A stretch of DNA of 64,000 nucleotides. Origin: Gymnothorax reevesii (lineage: Eukaryota > Chordata > Actinopteri > Anguilliformes > Muraenidae). The translations under genes were made by a program, and so were the position numbers. Below the pieces are notes generated by a model. It was not told the origin of the DNA. It searched no databases and saw only the letters and a list, made by a program, of their open reading frames with translations. Numbering within the stretch: the first letter of the stretch is position 1; each line of letters opens with the position of its first letter. Positions 23,777 to 50,700 of the stretch are shown piece after piece. Location of the stretch: contig CM056588.1 in assembly GCA_029721435.1 (NCBI GenBank), positions 35,495,930-35,559,929 of the forward strand, in the 5' to 3' direction.

Positions 23777-25348
23777 AGGCATGAGAAAAAGGAATTACAT
23801 CCTCTTTCAATTCTATGGTTTTACATGTCAGGACTTAATAAAAAAAATAATCTGCTGGTCCTAAAATTATGTAAATCCAACCTCAGATGTAACACAACAC
23901 AAAACAGATTCTACTGTGCCATTATTTATTTTACAAAAATCCAGCCAAAATGCCGAAGGCTTTTTTGAAAATCAGAGTACACCCTCACTGCTTCCATAGG
24001 AATCAAGAAGGTAGTTAGCAGCCAAGTGATACTGATCAAATGCACTCGATTAATTGATCATCAGCAAATTGCTGGTCTGGAGTGTTTAGGTGTGTGTCAG
24101 CACAATGTCAAGAGGGAAAGGCATCAACAATATTCTGAGAAAAGAAATTGTTGCTGCCCAACAATCTGGAAAGGGTTACATGGAAATTTCCAATTTAAAG
24201 TCCATCACTCTACAGTAAGGAGGATTATTCACAAGTGGAAAACATTTACGGCAGTCGCCAATTTTCCCAGCAGTGCACATCTCGGCTAATTCACCCCTAG
24301 GTCAGACCATGCAATGCTCAGAGAAATTGCACAAATCCCACGAACTACATCTATGACTCTAAATGCCTCAGTTAGTATGTTCAAATGTTAAAGTCTATGA
24401 CAGTGAAAGTCAAAAAAGATGGAACAAGTATGGCTTGTTTGGAAGGGTTGCAGGAGAAAGCCTCTTCTCTATAAAAAGAACGTGACAGCAAAGGCTTAGG
24501 TTTGAAAAGTTGCATCTGAATAAAGCCTTCGGGTACCATGTCCTTTGCACAGATGAGACCAAAGTGGAGTTTGTTTTTTTTTTTTTTGGCCATAATGCAC
24601 AGTGCCACATTTGGCACAAACCAAGCACAGTGTCTCACACAAAAACCTCATACCAACTGTCAAGCATGCTGGTGGAGGGGTGATGATTTGGGCCGATTTG
24701 CAGCCACAGGACCTGGGCACCTTGCAGTCAGTGAGTCGACCGTGAACTCCTCCGTGCACCAAGGTATTCCTGCTTCAAATGTAAAACCATCAGTAAGACA
24801 GCTAAAGCTTGGCCGCAGTTGGGTCATGCAACAGAATAATGATCCTAAGCGCACCAGCCAATCTAAGACAGACTGACTGGAAAAGACAAAAATCAAGGTG
24901 TTGCAATGGCCAAGTCAAAGCCCAGATCTCAACCCAATTGAAATGCTGTGGTGGGAACTCAAGAGAGCTGTGCATAAACAAATGCCCTCAAACATCAATG
25001 AACTGAAGAAATATTGTAAAAAGAGTGGGCCACAATGCCACCATGATGATGCAAGAGACTGAAAAAATCATATAGAAAACAATTACTTCAAGTTATTGCT
25101 GATAAAGGCGTCGAAGCGATTGAATCCTGGAGTGTACTTAATTTTTCACAGATGACTTCAGCATTCTGGCTAAATTTTGGTTTTTATACATAATGACACG
25201 GTAGAATCTGTGCGGTGTTTTTTACCTGAGGTTAGATTTACCAAATATTAGGACCTGAAAAGGACCGCCTGAATTTTTTTTCCTTAAATGTCCTGATACA
25301 CATGACTATAAAACTGAAAAAATGTACTTTCTTTTTCTCATGGCTGTA
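23777..25348 (+). mobile_element. Tc1-like transposon with about 60-bp TIRs, decayed
   Basis: The left end (ggcatgagaaaaaggaattac) and the reverse complement of the right end (cagccatgagaaaaagaaag) match over about 60 bp. Inside, plus-strand pieces include QSGKGYMEISN, STVRRIIHKWKTF, a TDETKVEF block with a candidate catalytic Asp, and NNDPKRTS where an Asp would be expected. Several stops and frameshifts; inactive. Confidence 0.8.
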
Positions 25349-26560
25349 AGCTTTTCTGGGTCAAGCCACTAATGCTACGTCCATAATGGTACACTAGGTG
25401 GCGACATCTACTGAAAGGTGTTTCAGGCACTCTGCTCCTTGAACTCGCTTTCAGATAATTTTTTTTCAGCCCTAAAATTGAGAATATTCTTGATTACACA
25501 AGGATATTCTCTCAGTAACTTAATTTTACATCTTTACCATGAGAGAAATGTGCACAGTGCTTGATGGACACATAGTATATTATGATTTTGGGTATCTACC
25601 CTATTTTCACCAGACTGCTCTGAAAAATGAGCCCAGATAATTGAATCATCCAATGGTGTCATCCCAACTAGTACGGTGTTCAATGTGGTTTCTGAATCTC
25701 TCGATCCATGAACTTACTTTCGCACAAAATGCAGAGCTCACTTTATTAATGGTGATTATGATTCAATTTTTCAGAAGGATAAAGCAATACGTTTCATAGC
25801 TTACAAATAGTGCTTTTTCCCCCTTTGTCAAAAAAAAAAAAAGCATGTTGTGTCAGTAATGACAAAAAGTAATACTGCTTGCATTATGTTTGCAATTGAT
25901 TTTTTCGTGGGAGTGGAAATGCTTGACTGCTTGGTGGTAAATTGGGTCTACAGCAGAATATTGGATCAGGTACCAGAATCCACCTCATAAGCTGAAAAGA
26001 GAGTAGGAAGAGCTGAAAACATAAATAAGGCCGTTCCGGTCCGATAACTGCATTATCAAAGCACTCACCTTGTGTTCTTCAGAGCCTTTGAGAAGTAGAA
26101 TAAAGGTCCATACCTCCACTCACAATCAAGATTTTACCTGCCACGTCTCAAAGCCCACAGCCTTCATTAGAGTAGCCTCAGTGGTTTTGTAAATAACATT
26201 TCAGTCTGGATTCTGTGGCATCACAACACTGTGGCTCAGGGGTAGGCAAATCCATTCCTGGTGGACTGTGGCATCTGCCGGGTTTTGATGCATTTCACCT
26301 AAAGTGATTCATTTAAGTCACTGAGGAAAGTAATGAGGCTGCAATTATGTACCGCTGGTGTAGCACCATTACACCATCATACAGTGAAGCGCACCTGAGA
26401 ATGCTTCAAATGAGTGTGATTTATCAGTCGTTGTTTGGAACTTGCATCATTTAACTTAAATTAATTGATTTTCAGTACACCCTGCTCCACCCCTTCAAGT
26501 TGTTGGTTGCGGTCATCATCAGCTCTATCCGCTTACTCGGAAGGGGATTGGTCCTACCTG

Positions 26561-26563
26561 GTG

Positions 26564-26632
<69 letters not shown>

Positions 26633-26657
26633 GCGTGTGCGTGTGCGTGTGTGTGTG

Positions 26658-26707
<50 letters not shown>
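26561..26707. repeat. (GT)n microsatellite
   Basis: About 147 bp of GT with GC interruptions. It gives spurious Cys-Val and Thr-His frames. Confidence 0.97.
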
Positions 26708-26708
<1 letters not shown>

Positions 26709-27049
26709 TCATGCTGAGTATTGTCACATCTACATTTCCTACAGCCATGTGAATATGAAATAAATCAAGGTCAGGGATTATTATGGATATTCCAATCTGT
26801 GAATGTGTTATGAGAAAGACATAAGAGGCTTCCAAACAATTTCCCCAAAAGAAGACAGACTAACACAGGACTATAGTTTGACGGGGCATTTTTACTAAAA
26901 GTGTTACATTCCTTCATTAATTTTACAGTACATGTAACCCTCCCCTCCCCTCCCCCCTCCCACACCTGTAATAGATTTCATTTTGAACTACTTAGGAAGA
27001 GGGTAAAAAGAAAAGGGGGACAATGGGATAAAAGTGATCACAATGAGCA

Positions 27050-27880
27050 TCAAGGACCCCACTGCCGTCTAAATGAGCCACAGTAACACCGTTTCCATCT
27101 ATGAGCCCCAGGACTCTGACTGCCACCTAAATGAGCCCCAAGACTCTTACTGCCATCTAAATGAGTCCTAGGACCTCCACTGCAATCTATGTATGTAAGC
27201 CACAGGATCCCCACTGCCATCTAAATGAGCCCGAGGACCTCAACTGCCATCTAAATAAGCCACAGGATCCCTACTGCCATTTAAATGAGCCCCAGAACCT
27301 CCACTTCCATCTATATAAGCCACAGAATCCCTGTTGCCATTTAAATGAACGCCAAGACCTCCACTGCCATCTATATAAGCCACAGGATCCCTGCTGCCTT
27401 TTAAATGATCCCTAGGACCCCCCACAGCTATCCAAATGAGCCCAAGGACCTCCACTGCAATCTATGTATATAAGCCACAGGATCCCCACTGCCATTTAAA
27501 TGAGCCAAAGGACCTCAACTGCCATCTAAATAAGCCACAGGATCCCTGTTGCCATTTAAATGAGCCCAAGGACCGCCCCACTGCTATCAAAATGAGCCCC
27601 AGGACCTCCACTGCTATCCAAATGAGCCCCAGGACCTCCAATGCCATCTAAATGAGCCCCAGGACCCCCACTACCATCTAAATGAACCACAGGATCCCCA
27701 TTGCCATCTACCTGAGCCCCAGGTATCTAATGCTATCTTAATGCATCCCAGGACCCCCACTGAAATAGATATGAGCCACTGGACCCCCACTGCCATCTAA
27801 ATGAGTCCCGAGACACTCACTGCCATCTAAATGAGCCCCAGGACCTCCATTGGCATCAAAACAAGCCACAGGACCCCAGT
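27050..27880. repeat. 30-bp minisatellite, degenerate
   Basis: Unit ccactgccatctaaatgagccccaggacct, about 27 copies with many substitutions. A 30-bp unit keeps frame, so one frame reads a repeated His-Cys-His-Leu-Asn-Glu-Pro; this is a by-product, not a gene. Confidence 0.92.
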
Positions 27881-29934
27881 GTCAGTCAATTCCCTTCAAA
27901 TGTCAGATGAAATCAGAGGCAGGTTCAGATTCTTATGTCATACAAGGTATCTCAAACACCATAAAATCCAGTCAAATCAATCTCATGCTAATAATGCATC
28001 ACACTTAGGTGACCCCAGGTCATATCTGTTACTTTGCCCAAAAAATAGACCAACCATCTCCATTATCCTTTGGCCTTTTTTGGAATTTTAATGTGGCATT
28101 TTCCAGGCTCAGGTCAGGTACCCGGAATTGCTTTCAGCAGGAGGCAACAGAGGAAAAATGGGCAATAAACCTGTGATTGACAGGAGCCATTTCTTCACTT
28201 TCTTCAGTCACTCTTATGGCTTTCAGCCAGTTCCTTCACCACTCCAATCTTCCCTCACTTGTCTCCAGACACAGAGCATCCCTTTATCCCTTATCTCTGC
28301 GGGTGTGGAGTACCCCCCTCAGTAAATAACCCCCTTTGTGAAGGTGATGCTCAAATTCTGGTGGCAGGCAGCTGGCAGGGCAGGAGGACAGAGCCTGTAA
28401 TCTCTCTGGAACAGACCACAGCAGCAGCCGAGGAGGGAAATAATTGAATTTCTCTATAAAACAGCATTTCTCTGGAGAGGTATTTCTGCTTGAGGTTTTT
28501 TGTTCTCTCTTACTGAGCCAAAACTCCAGATAAAGGTGTAAGATGAGCCCTGGTCTCACTCACAGATCCTCCACCAACTACATCCCTGAGGTATTGTTCA
28601 ACATATTCATGCCGATTCAAAATGTTATTTTTCAATGGGGATATACAGGACAAAATATCAGAAGCACCCCCCCCCCAAAAAAGACTAATTTTGAAGTCTT
28701 TTCATCACAATTACAAAGGCATCCACAAAGGCCGCGCCTATTAATTAGAATGCCAATTAGCAGCATGTGTCTGCTCAAAAGAGGTACAGGCAGCAGTGCT
28801 CTGCTCAACAAGTCTCCCAAGCTAGAGGAGGATGTCTGATTGGAATCAGTCTGAAAAACTATAAATTATTTAAGGTTGTATGGGGAACAGTGTCAAAAAT
28901 TATAGTATATTTGAGGTTTTGCCATGGATTTTCAAGTACTGTTGGAATCATCACCGGGTGATCTAAATTAGTCAATTGTACTCTTAATAGCTGTGTAAGA
29001 GCATGTATGTTGTGAATGTGTGTTCTGGGGCACGGCCTTGCAGGAAGACCCATTAAATTATCTTACACCACAGGCTTGCTGAAATCTCAATCATGATTAT
29101 ATGAATGATGGTCAAAGGATGAGCATTATTTTTATAGAACTGCACACCCAAACAGAAGTTGGAAACAGGTTAGCCTTTTGGCACTTTGCATTAATTGACA
29201 CGTTGTATCAATTTGCTCGATTTGGACTGCCAATTTTACATTTTTGTTAATAATACAGCCACTTACTGATCAATTAACACTTTTTTTTTGAGGAGCCTCA
29301 AATCACAGAACTTAAAACATCTAAAGATTGGTGTAAATGCAAAGAAGGATTCCCAAGTAATGATCTCACTTCACATTTTTGGGGTCTTCACTGACAAATT
29401 TGTCATTAACCCTAAAAGCCTGTGTATTTTGTCAATTTTTGCATAACTTTTTTGGTCTAATCTATGAAAGTTATATTCAGGAGCCTCTTTTTTCTCTCCA
29501 GTGCAACCTAGCCCACTCGCTGGGAACTCTGCGCCGAAGAAGAAACATATTCATTGTTTTCATCTAGCTGGCAAAAAATATGCTTGCGTTTCACAAACTG
29601 TAATTTTTCATTTGCAAAACAATTACCTATCAAGATATAGGATCAGACTAAAAAACTGAAACTTGAAACCAACTCAGTTTTTAGTGGCCATAGGCCCCAA
29701 CATTGGCATATAGGTCACTTGGAACTCTTGGCAATTTGTGTATCAAATTTCTTAAGTTTTTTACATTACAGGTGTATAGGTTTACAGACTTCCATTGTAA
29801 AAGAATAATAATTTGAAGAAAACTCTCAAAAACAAGTACCTTTGCATCTTCAGTAGTCGGCCCCAAATAATTCTGACCTCACATGTCAAAAACCAAAAAT
29901 TTAAATGAGGGTGCACAGACTTGTTATGCATACA

Positions 29935-30700
29935 TGCCAACTCTACTGCTTTTGACGGTAGACTACCGCTTTCAGGGCGTTTAACAGTGGCGGCGTTAGA
30001 CCAGGGCTAATATCCCTCCTTTTATTAACAACTAGTCCTGGCTAATTCAAGATGGTTTTCCTTTATTGACACGTTTTCCATTTCAAGAATAATCAAGTGG
30101 CAATTGAAGACACGGCTTCTTTCCCCCATGCGATCTAAAAGCGACAAAATAATGGGCTGCATTCAGCACAGGAAAAAATAATAAAATTGTAATTAGGTCT
30201 TTGCACCAGCACTCGACAACGGCATTTCAGAACTCTTCAGCGTATGAAGGTAATTTTGGTGACTAGTACGTGGTCTCATCCATTTAAATTTTTCAGACAG
30301 CTGTCTATTTTTTACAGCGAGTTGCGTGACCGTGCAACAAAAACAGGTGTACGTACTTGTCGCCGAAATTACCTTAATTCGCTGAAGAGTTCTGAAATGC
30401 CGTCGCAGAGTGCCAGTGCATAGACCCAATTATAATTCAATTATTTTTCTGTACTGAATGTAGCCCATTATTTTGTCGCTTTTAGATCGCATGGGGGAGA
30501 GAAGCCGTGTCTTCAATTGCCACTTGATTATTCTTGAATTGGAAAACATGTTAATGAAGGAAAACCATCTAGAATTAGCCAGGACAAATTGTTGTCAATA
30601 AAGGGAGGGATATTAGCCCTGGAATTTTCGGGTTCAACACCGCCTCTGGGCGTTTCTTTCTGTAAAAAAAAAAAAAACCCCAAAAGTGGTAGAGTTGGCA
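29935..30700. mobile_element. Foldback element, arms of 270-340 bp
   Basis: Ends tgccaactctactgctttt (29935-29953) and its inverted match (30682-30700). A better-matched inner inverted repeat runs from ccagggctaatatccctcc at 30001 to 30622, with arms of about 272 bp around a loop of about 77 bp. No open frame of note; no clear target duplication. Confidence 0.8.
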
Positions 30701-31269
30701 AGAATGGTTATGTCTAATGCCACCAGCGAGAGTCCTCAAGATGCAGCTAAAGAGCACAGAGGTATTTGCTGTATATGGTGGTTTGTCAGGTTAGCAGGAT
30801 TACAGGGTACAAATGCAGTCGCTGTCTGTGGCAGGAAAGCCTACAGACAGGCTGCATAACTGCCAGAGAAGTGCGGGTTGGCAGGGGACCTCTGATATAG
30901 GGCCCTTGGGCAAGACCCTTTCCCCAAAATTGGGGCTTTACCCTGGATTCTCTCCATTGCTACCTACTGTTCCACCCCGCACCACTCCCAGGGAATTTCT
31001 GAAAAAGTGAACATTGTTCATGAGGGAACAATCAAAGTTTAAATGACGGATTTAATAAAGGAGCCCTGCCTTCACTCGTTGGTGCTCTATGGATGATGAT
31101 ACAGGCTAAGGAATACAACCGAAATGAGACAAATCTCAAACTCAAGTACACAAAAATGGCAGAAGTACCGCACTTTCTCTGAAGGATTCCTAAGTCATGA
31201 GTCATATCTCAAAATAGGCAGGTTATTCTCACAACGTTCATCAAATAGTACACATATTAACTAGCATAA

Positions 31270-31552
31270 CATATTTTATTAAAATGGGCCTCGCTGAGGC
31301 GGGCAATGCCCCTCAGCCCCGAAGGTCACTGCTGCAAGGTCAAAGGTCAAACTGGGACGAAACCTCGAAAAGGCACACGTACCCCCCATGGGGGGTCCAC
31401 ATATGCAATATGAACTTCCTAACCCAAGTGGTTACCGAGAAATAGCCCAGAAAAAATTGGCAGCTGCCCGCCCGCCCGGACGCCCACCCGCCAAAGGGAC
31501 GACAATACCCCTCGTGCCCCATCGAGCTGAGTGGTAATAAAAAAAAAAAAAA
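31270..31552. repeat. Interspersed repeat, A-tailed
   Basis: GC-rich block with aaaggcacacgtacc, catggggggtccacatatgc, then gcccgcccgcccgg, ending in a run of A. It looks like a repeat I associate with other fish genomes; class unknown. Confidence 0.4.
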
Positions 31553-32461
31553 GCTATAAGATAGGACAGGAAGAGGGGTTGGAACAAACATGCAAATGGT
31601 AAATTTTTCTATGCACAAGCTCACATTACTGCCCTCTAATGGTTGCAACAGGCAGTGCGAGAAAAAAACAATGGAAATGAAAAAAGGTAAAAGTTGAAAG
31701 AGTTTAGAGTACCAATTATTGTCATCTGGAAAGCACGGAGTTTCAAAATTCCAAGAATTCCTTTAGATTTCTTCCTGAAAAGACCACTTCGGAAGTGAAA
31801 GTAGCCACAGTCGCGTCTTCTCTGTAGACATCGCCCAACCAGGGACTGATAATTGTTCAAATTCGCCATCTTCACATGAATACTGCAAACTCAACAATCA
31901 CCAAATTAATGGACGCCCTAAGAATTCTTAACAGTCAGACCACATACACAGGTATCAGAACACAAACACACGTCAGGGATGCTTAAACCTCTGCCATTCA
32001 GTGCACACGCATACTGTCAGCAAACTTGAAAGCAAACTGCAATATCTCACAGAAACCTTTATTAAAAAACATCAATTCTTAATAAAAAATGACAGCTGCA
32101 GATGGCAGAACAATATGAATCAGATGACATATAGCAGATACTTTGCCCATGCAGCATAAGGCATTGACCAAACACATTACTGTCATTTCACAAGGCAACA
32201 AACATCCCATACTAACAAGCCTCCATTAAAGAAATAAAGAATAAAGAAGTCTCTTAAAATTAACTTACACTTATGCAAACCTATTTTTAAATGAAAGATG
32301 CAATTTTCTGGAAACAGAAGATGGAGGAGAGACCGGGGGTTTTAAAAAAAATCAATACCTTTCATCCCATTGTAGCTATTGATTCGTAGATAGGCGAATG
32401 AAATTGATTTCTGAGGTAGACAACACAGGTAATATGTTAGTATATATTTCAATCTTCCAAC

Positions 32462-32768
32462 TCAATGCCATTCCAGGATGAGGATTCTGAAGGTAATTTC
32501 ACTCAGAGGTCTTTTCTTTGTCTGATCAATGGAGGAGAAGCGTGCAGCTTTATACAGGCCAAGAATGAAGACGATCCCTATGGACATCGCTCTGGACGTA
32601 CAGTACAGGGAGCCAATGAAGTAACTCGCATAAATACAGTTCTTTGAGACAGAGCAGACAGATTGCATGCCCATATGCAAAATATACTTCAACATTTAAG
32701 TTCAGAATACTTGAAAAGTTTATGAAACTACAACAAAAGTATACCGAAGTACACAATTTCCCCCACAT
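32462..32768 (-). mobile_element. Possible L2-type LINE fragment
   Basis: On the minus strand a stretch reads ELLHWLPVLYVQSDVHRDRL, similar to the LHWLPV block near the end of L2 reverse transcriptases. Short and degenerate; low confidence. Confidence 0.3.
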
Positions 32769-33392
32769 TAGTTTTCATACACTGCTCATTGTGAGGATAT
32801 TTTTGACATTAATTTCTGAAGGATGACCTCCAGAAATATCAGAGTAAATGTTTATACAACCAAAAGCTTTTACCGTGTGACGATATTATTCCGATGCCCT
32901 GCCAACCAAAGAAATGTTGCCTCTTTCATGGGAAACTTTTGGTCACTTGGACCATTATAAATATACAGCAGTGAAATACAAAACATTTCATCATATCATT
33001 TATTATTTTATTACATTAATAAGTTATTGTCACATGTGCACAACCAAACCCAAACTAGAGCAGCTGACACAAAGACAGGGTGAAACAGAATTCAAAAAGG
33101 GGAGGGGCTTGAAACATGCTGGTGTATTCACACTGGCCAATCCCGCTCCACCCCTTCAGTCACATGGCACCTGCCCGAGACGGTGGTCAGTGTACGATGA
33201 CGGCAGTGCAAGAAACAGCTCGATGCAATTAAGCGAAACATAAAAACACAAAATACAATCAAAGCTGTCCACAAGGGAAAGAAAGAAAAACAGTAGCATC
33301 TCTCACAATATAGCTCCATATCAGAATGGTGGCTGTTCTTGAGCAGGCTTGAAGAGGAGGAAGTCCACACTGGCACAGCGCCTAGGTTCTTC

Positions 33393-33470
33393 TCACACTC
33401 ACACTCACACTCACACTCACACTCACACTCACACTCACACTCACACTCACACTCACACTCACACTCACAC
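33393..33470. repeat. (CACACT)n microsatellite in SHF 3' flank
   Basis: About 13 uninterrupted CACACT units, about 270 bp downstream of the SHF stop (gene on the minus strand), so probably inside the 3' UTR. Both strands stay open through it, which creates spurious Ser-His and Cys-Glu frames. Confidence 0.9.
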
Positions 33471-33735
33471 ATTCCGGCGGTGAGCTCTGAGGAAATCGGT
33501 AATGGAGAGAGACTTCATAATGGTCAAAGTTCAGGGTTCACAAGAGGCACCAATGCAGCAATGAAACCATCAAGCCCCCTGCCCCAGTCTCTCTCTGACA
33601 TTTAACCTTTGACCTTTAGGTGTGTCTCCTTGCCTGAAGCACCTCAGTCTTGGTCAGGACTCTGGAGCGGGAGAGCGGAGTCCAGGCCGTGCTGTGCTAC
33701 ATAGCGCATTACACATCGCGCATCTCGCGGCAGCA

Positions 33736-47580
<13,845 letters not shown>

Positions 47581-47755
47581 CTGCAAGCCAGGAGGGGTTT
47601 GAGAGGAGGAGGAGGAAGAGAAAGAGACGGAGCAAATAAGAGAGCAAGAGCGAGGAAGGGAATTCAAAAAGAGAAGAAGGGAAAAAGATGGGGGGGAAAC
47701 AGGAAGAAGAAAAGCTCTGTGAGAATATAAGAACAGTGAAGCCAGTTCATTCTGG

Positions 47756-50700
47756 CAGAGACCTCCCAGAGACATTACAGAGAAGCAGAGACCCCCAGAG
47801 ACATTATAGAGCAGCAGAGACCCCCAGAGACATTATAGAGCAGCAGAGACCCCCAGAGACATTATAGAGCAACAGAGACCCCCAGAGACATTATAGAGCA
47901 ACAAAGACCCCAAGAGACATTATAGAGCAACAGAGACCCCCAGAGACATTATAGAGCAACAGAGACCCCCAGAGACATTATAGAGCAACAGAGACCCCCA
48001 GAGACATTACAGACCAACAGAGACCCCCAGAGACATTATAGAGCAGCAGAGACCCCCAGAGACATTATAGAGCAGCAGAGACCCCCAGAGACATTATAGA
48101 GCAGCAGAGACCCCCAGAGACATTACAGAGCAGCAGAGACCCCCAGAGACATTACAGAGCAGCAGAGACCCCCAGAGACATTATAGAGCAACAGAGACCC
48201 CCAGAGACATTATAGAGCAACAAAGACCCCAAGAGACATTATAGAGCAACAGAGACCCCCAGAGACATTATAGAGCAACAGAGACCCCCAGAGACATTAT
48301 AGAGCAGCAGAGACCCCCAGAGACATTATAGAGCAGCAGAGACCCCCAGAGACATTATAGAGCAGCAGAGACCCCCAGAGACATTATAGAGCAGCAGAGA
48401 CCCCCAGAGACATTACAGAGCAGCAGAGACCCCAAGAGACATTACAGGGCAACAAAGACCCCGAGAGACATTATAGAGCAGCAGAGACCCCCAGAGACAT
48501 TATAGAGCAACAAAGACCCCCAGAGACATTATAGAGCAACAGAGAGACCCCCAGAGACATTATAGAGCAACAGAGACCCCCAGAGACATTATAGAGCAGC
48601 AGAGACCCCCAGAGACATTATAGAGCAGCAGAGACCCCCAGAGACATTATAGAGCAACAGAGACCCCCAGAGACATTATAGAGCAACAAAGACCCCCAGA
48701 GACATTATAGAGCAGCAGAGACCCCCAGAGACATTACAGAACAACAGAGACCCCCAGAGACATTACAGAACAACAGAGACCCCCAGAGACATTATAGAGC
48801 AACAGAGACCCCCAGAGACATTATAGAGCAACAAAGACCCCCAGTGACATTATAGAGCAACAGAGAACCCCAGAGACATTATAGAGCAAAAAAGACCCCC
48901 AGAGACATTATAGAGCAGCAGAGACCCCAAGAGACATTATAGAGCAACAGAGACCCCCAGAGACATTATAGAGCAACAAAGACCCCCCAGTGACATTATA
49001 GAGCAACAGAGAACCCCAGAGACATTATAGAGCAACAAAGACCCCCAGAGACATTATAGAGCAGCAGAGACCCCCAGAGACATAATAGAACAGCAGAGAC
49101 CCCCAGAGACATTATAGAGCAGCAGAGACCCCCAGAGACATTTTAGAGCAACAAAGACCCCCAGAGACATTACAGAGTAACAGAGACCGCTAGAGACATT
49201 ATAGAGCAGCAGAGACCCCCAAAGACATTACAGAGTAGCAGAGACCCCCAGAGACATTACAGAGCAAGAGACCCCCAGAGACATTATAGAGCAGCAGAGA
49301 CCCCCAAAGACATTATAGAGTAGCAGAGACCCCCAGAGACATTACAGAGCAACAGAGACCCTAGAGACATTATAGAGCAACAAAGACTCCAAGAGACATT
49401 ATAGAGCAACAGAGACCCCCAGAGACATTATAGAGCAACAAAGACCCCCAGAGACATTATAGAGCAGCAGAGACCCCCAAAGACATTATAGAGCGACAAT
49501 GACCCTAAGAGACACTATAGAGCAACAAAGACCCCCAGAGACATTATAGAGCAACAGAGACCCCCAGAGACATTATAGAGCAACAAAGACCCCCAGTGAC
49601 ATTATAGAGCAACAGAGAACCCCAGAGACATTATAGAGCAAAAAAGACCCCCAGAGACATTATAGAGCAGCAGAGACCCCCAGAGACATTATAGAGCAAC
49701 AGAGACCCCCAGAGACATTATAGAGCAACAAAGACCCCCAGTGACATTATAGAGCAACAGAGAACCCCAGAGACATTATAGAGCAACAAAGACCCCCAGA
49801 GACATTATAGAGCAGCAGAGACCCCCAGAGACATTATAGAACAGCAGAGACCCCCAGAGACATTATAGAGCAGCAGAGACCCCCAGAGACATTATAGAGC
49901 AACAAAGACCCCCAGAGACATTACAGAGTAACAGAGACCGCTAGAGACATTATAGAGCAGCAGAGACCCCCAAAGACATTACAGAGTAGCAGAGACCCCC
50001 AGAGACATTACAGAGCAAGAGACCCCCAGAGACATTATAGAGCAACAAAGACCCCAAGAGACATTATAGAGCAACCAAGACACCAAGAGACATTCTAGAC
50101 CAAGAGACCCCCAGAGACATTATAGAGCAACAGAGACCCCCAGAGACATTATAGAGCAACAAAGACCCCCAGTGACATTATAGAGCAACAGAGAACCCCA
50201 GAGACAATATAGAGCAACAAAGACCCCCAGAGACATTATAGAGCAGCAGAGACCCCCAGAGACATTATAGAACAGCAGAGACCCCCAGAGACATTACAGA
50301 GCAGCAGAGACCCCCAGAGACATTATAGAGCAACAAAGGCCCCCAGAGACATTACAGAGTAACAGAGACCGCTAGAGACATTATAGAGCAGCAGAGACCC
50401 CCAAAGACATTACAGAGTAGCAGAGACCCCCAGAGACATTACAGAGCAACAGAGACCCCCAGAGACATTATAGAGCAACAAAGACCCCAAGAGACATTAT
50501 AGAGCAACAAAGACACCAAGAGACATTATAGAGCAAGAGACCCCCAGAGACATTATAGAGCAGCAGAGACCCCCAGAGACATTATAGAGCAGCAGAGACC
50601 CCCAAAGACATTATAGAGTAGCAGAGACCCCCAGAGACATTACAGAGCAACAGAGACCCCAGAGACATTATAGAGCAACAAAGACTCCAAGAGACATTAT

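Larger units (their letters stand above)
25349..29934. other. Intergenic, no exon recognised
   Basis: Apart from the GT microsatellite, the 30-bp minisatellite and a CAGGGGTAGGC hAT-MITE-like start at about 26228, no gene-like structure is visible. 28000-28500 is non-repetitive but without a splice-consistent frame. Confidence 0.4.
30701..33392. other. Intergenic and SHF downstream flank
   Basis: Holds the A-tailed repeat (31270), the possible L2 fragment (32462) and, on the minus strand, an AATAAA candidate at about 32999 that could end SHF. No exon seen. Confidence 0.4.

Noticed and set aside
26465..26835. Cys-Val and Thr-His repeat frames
   Set aside because: Translation of a GT dinucleotide microsatellite.
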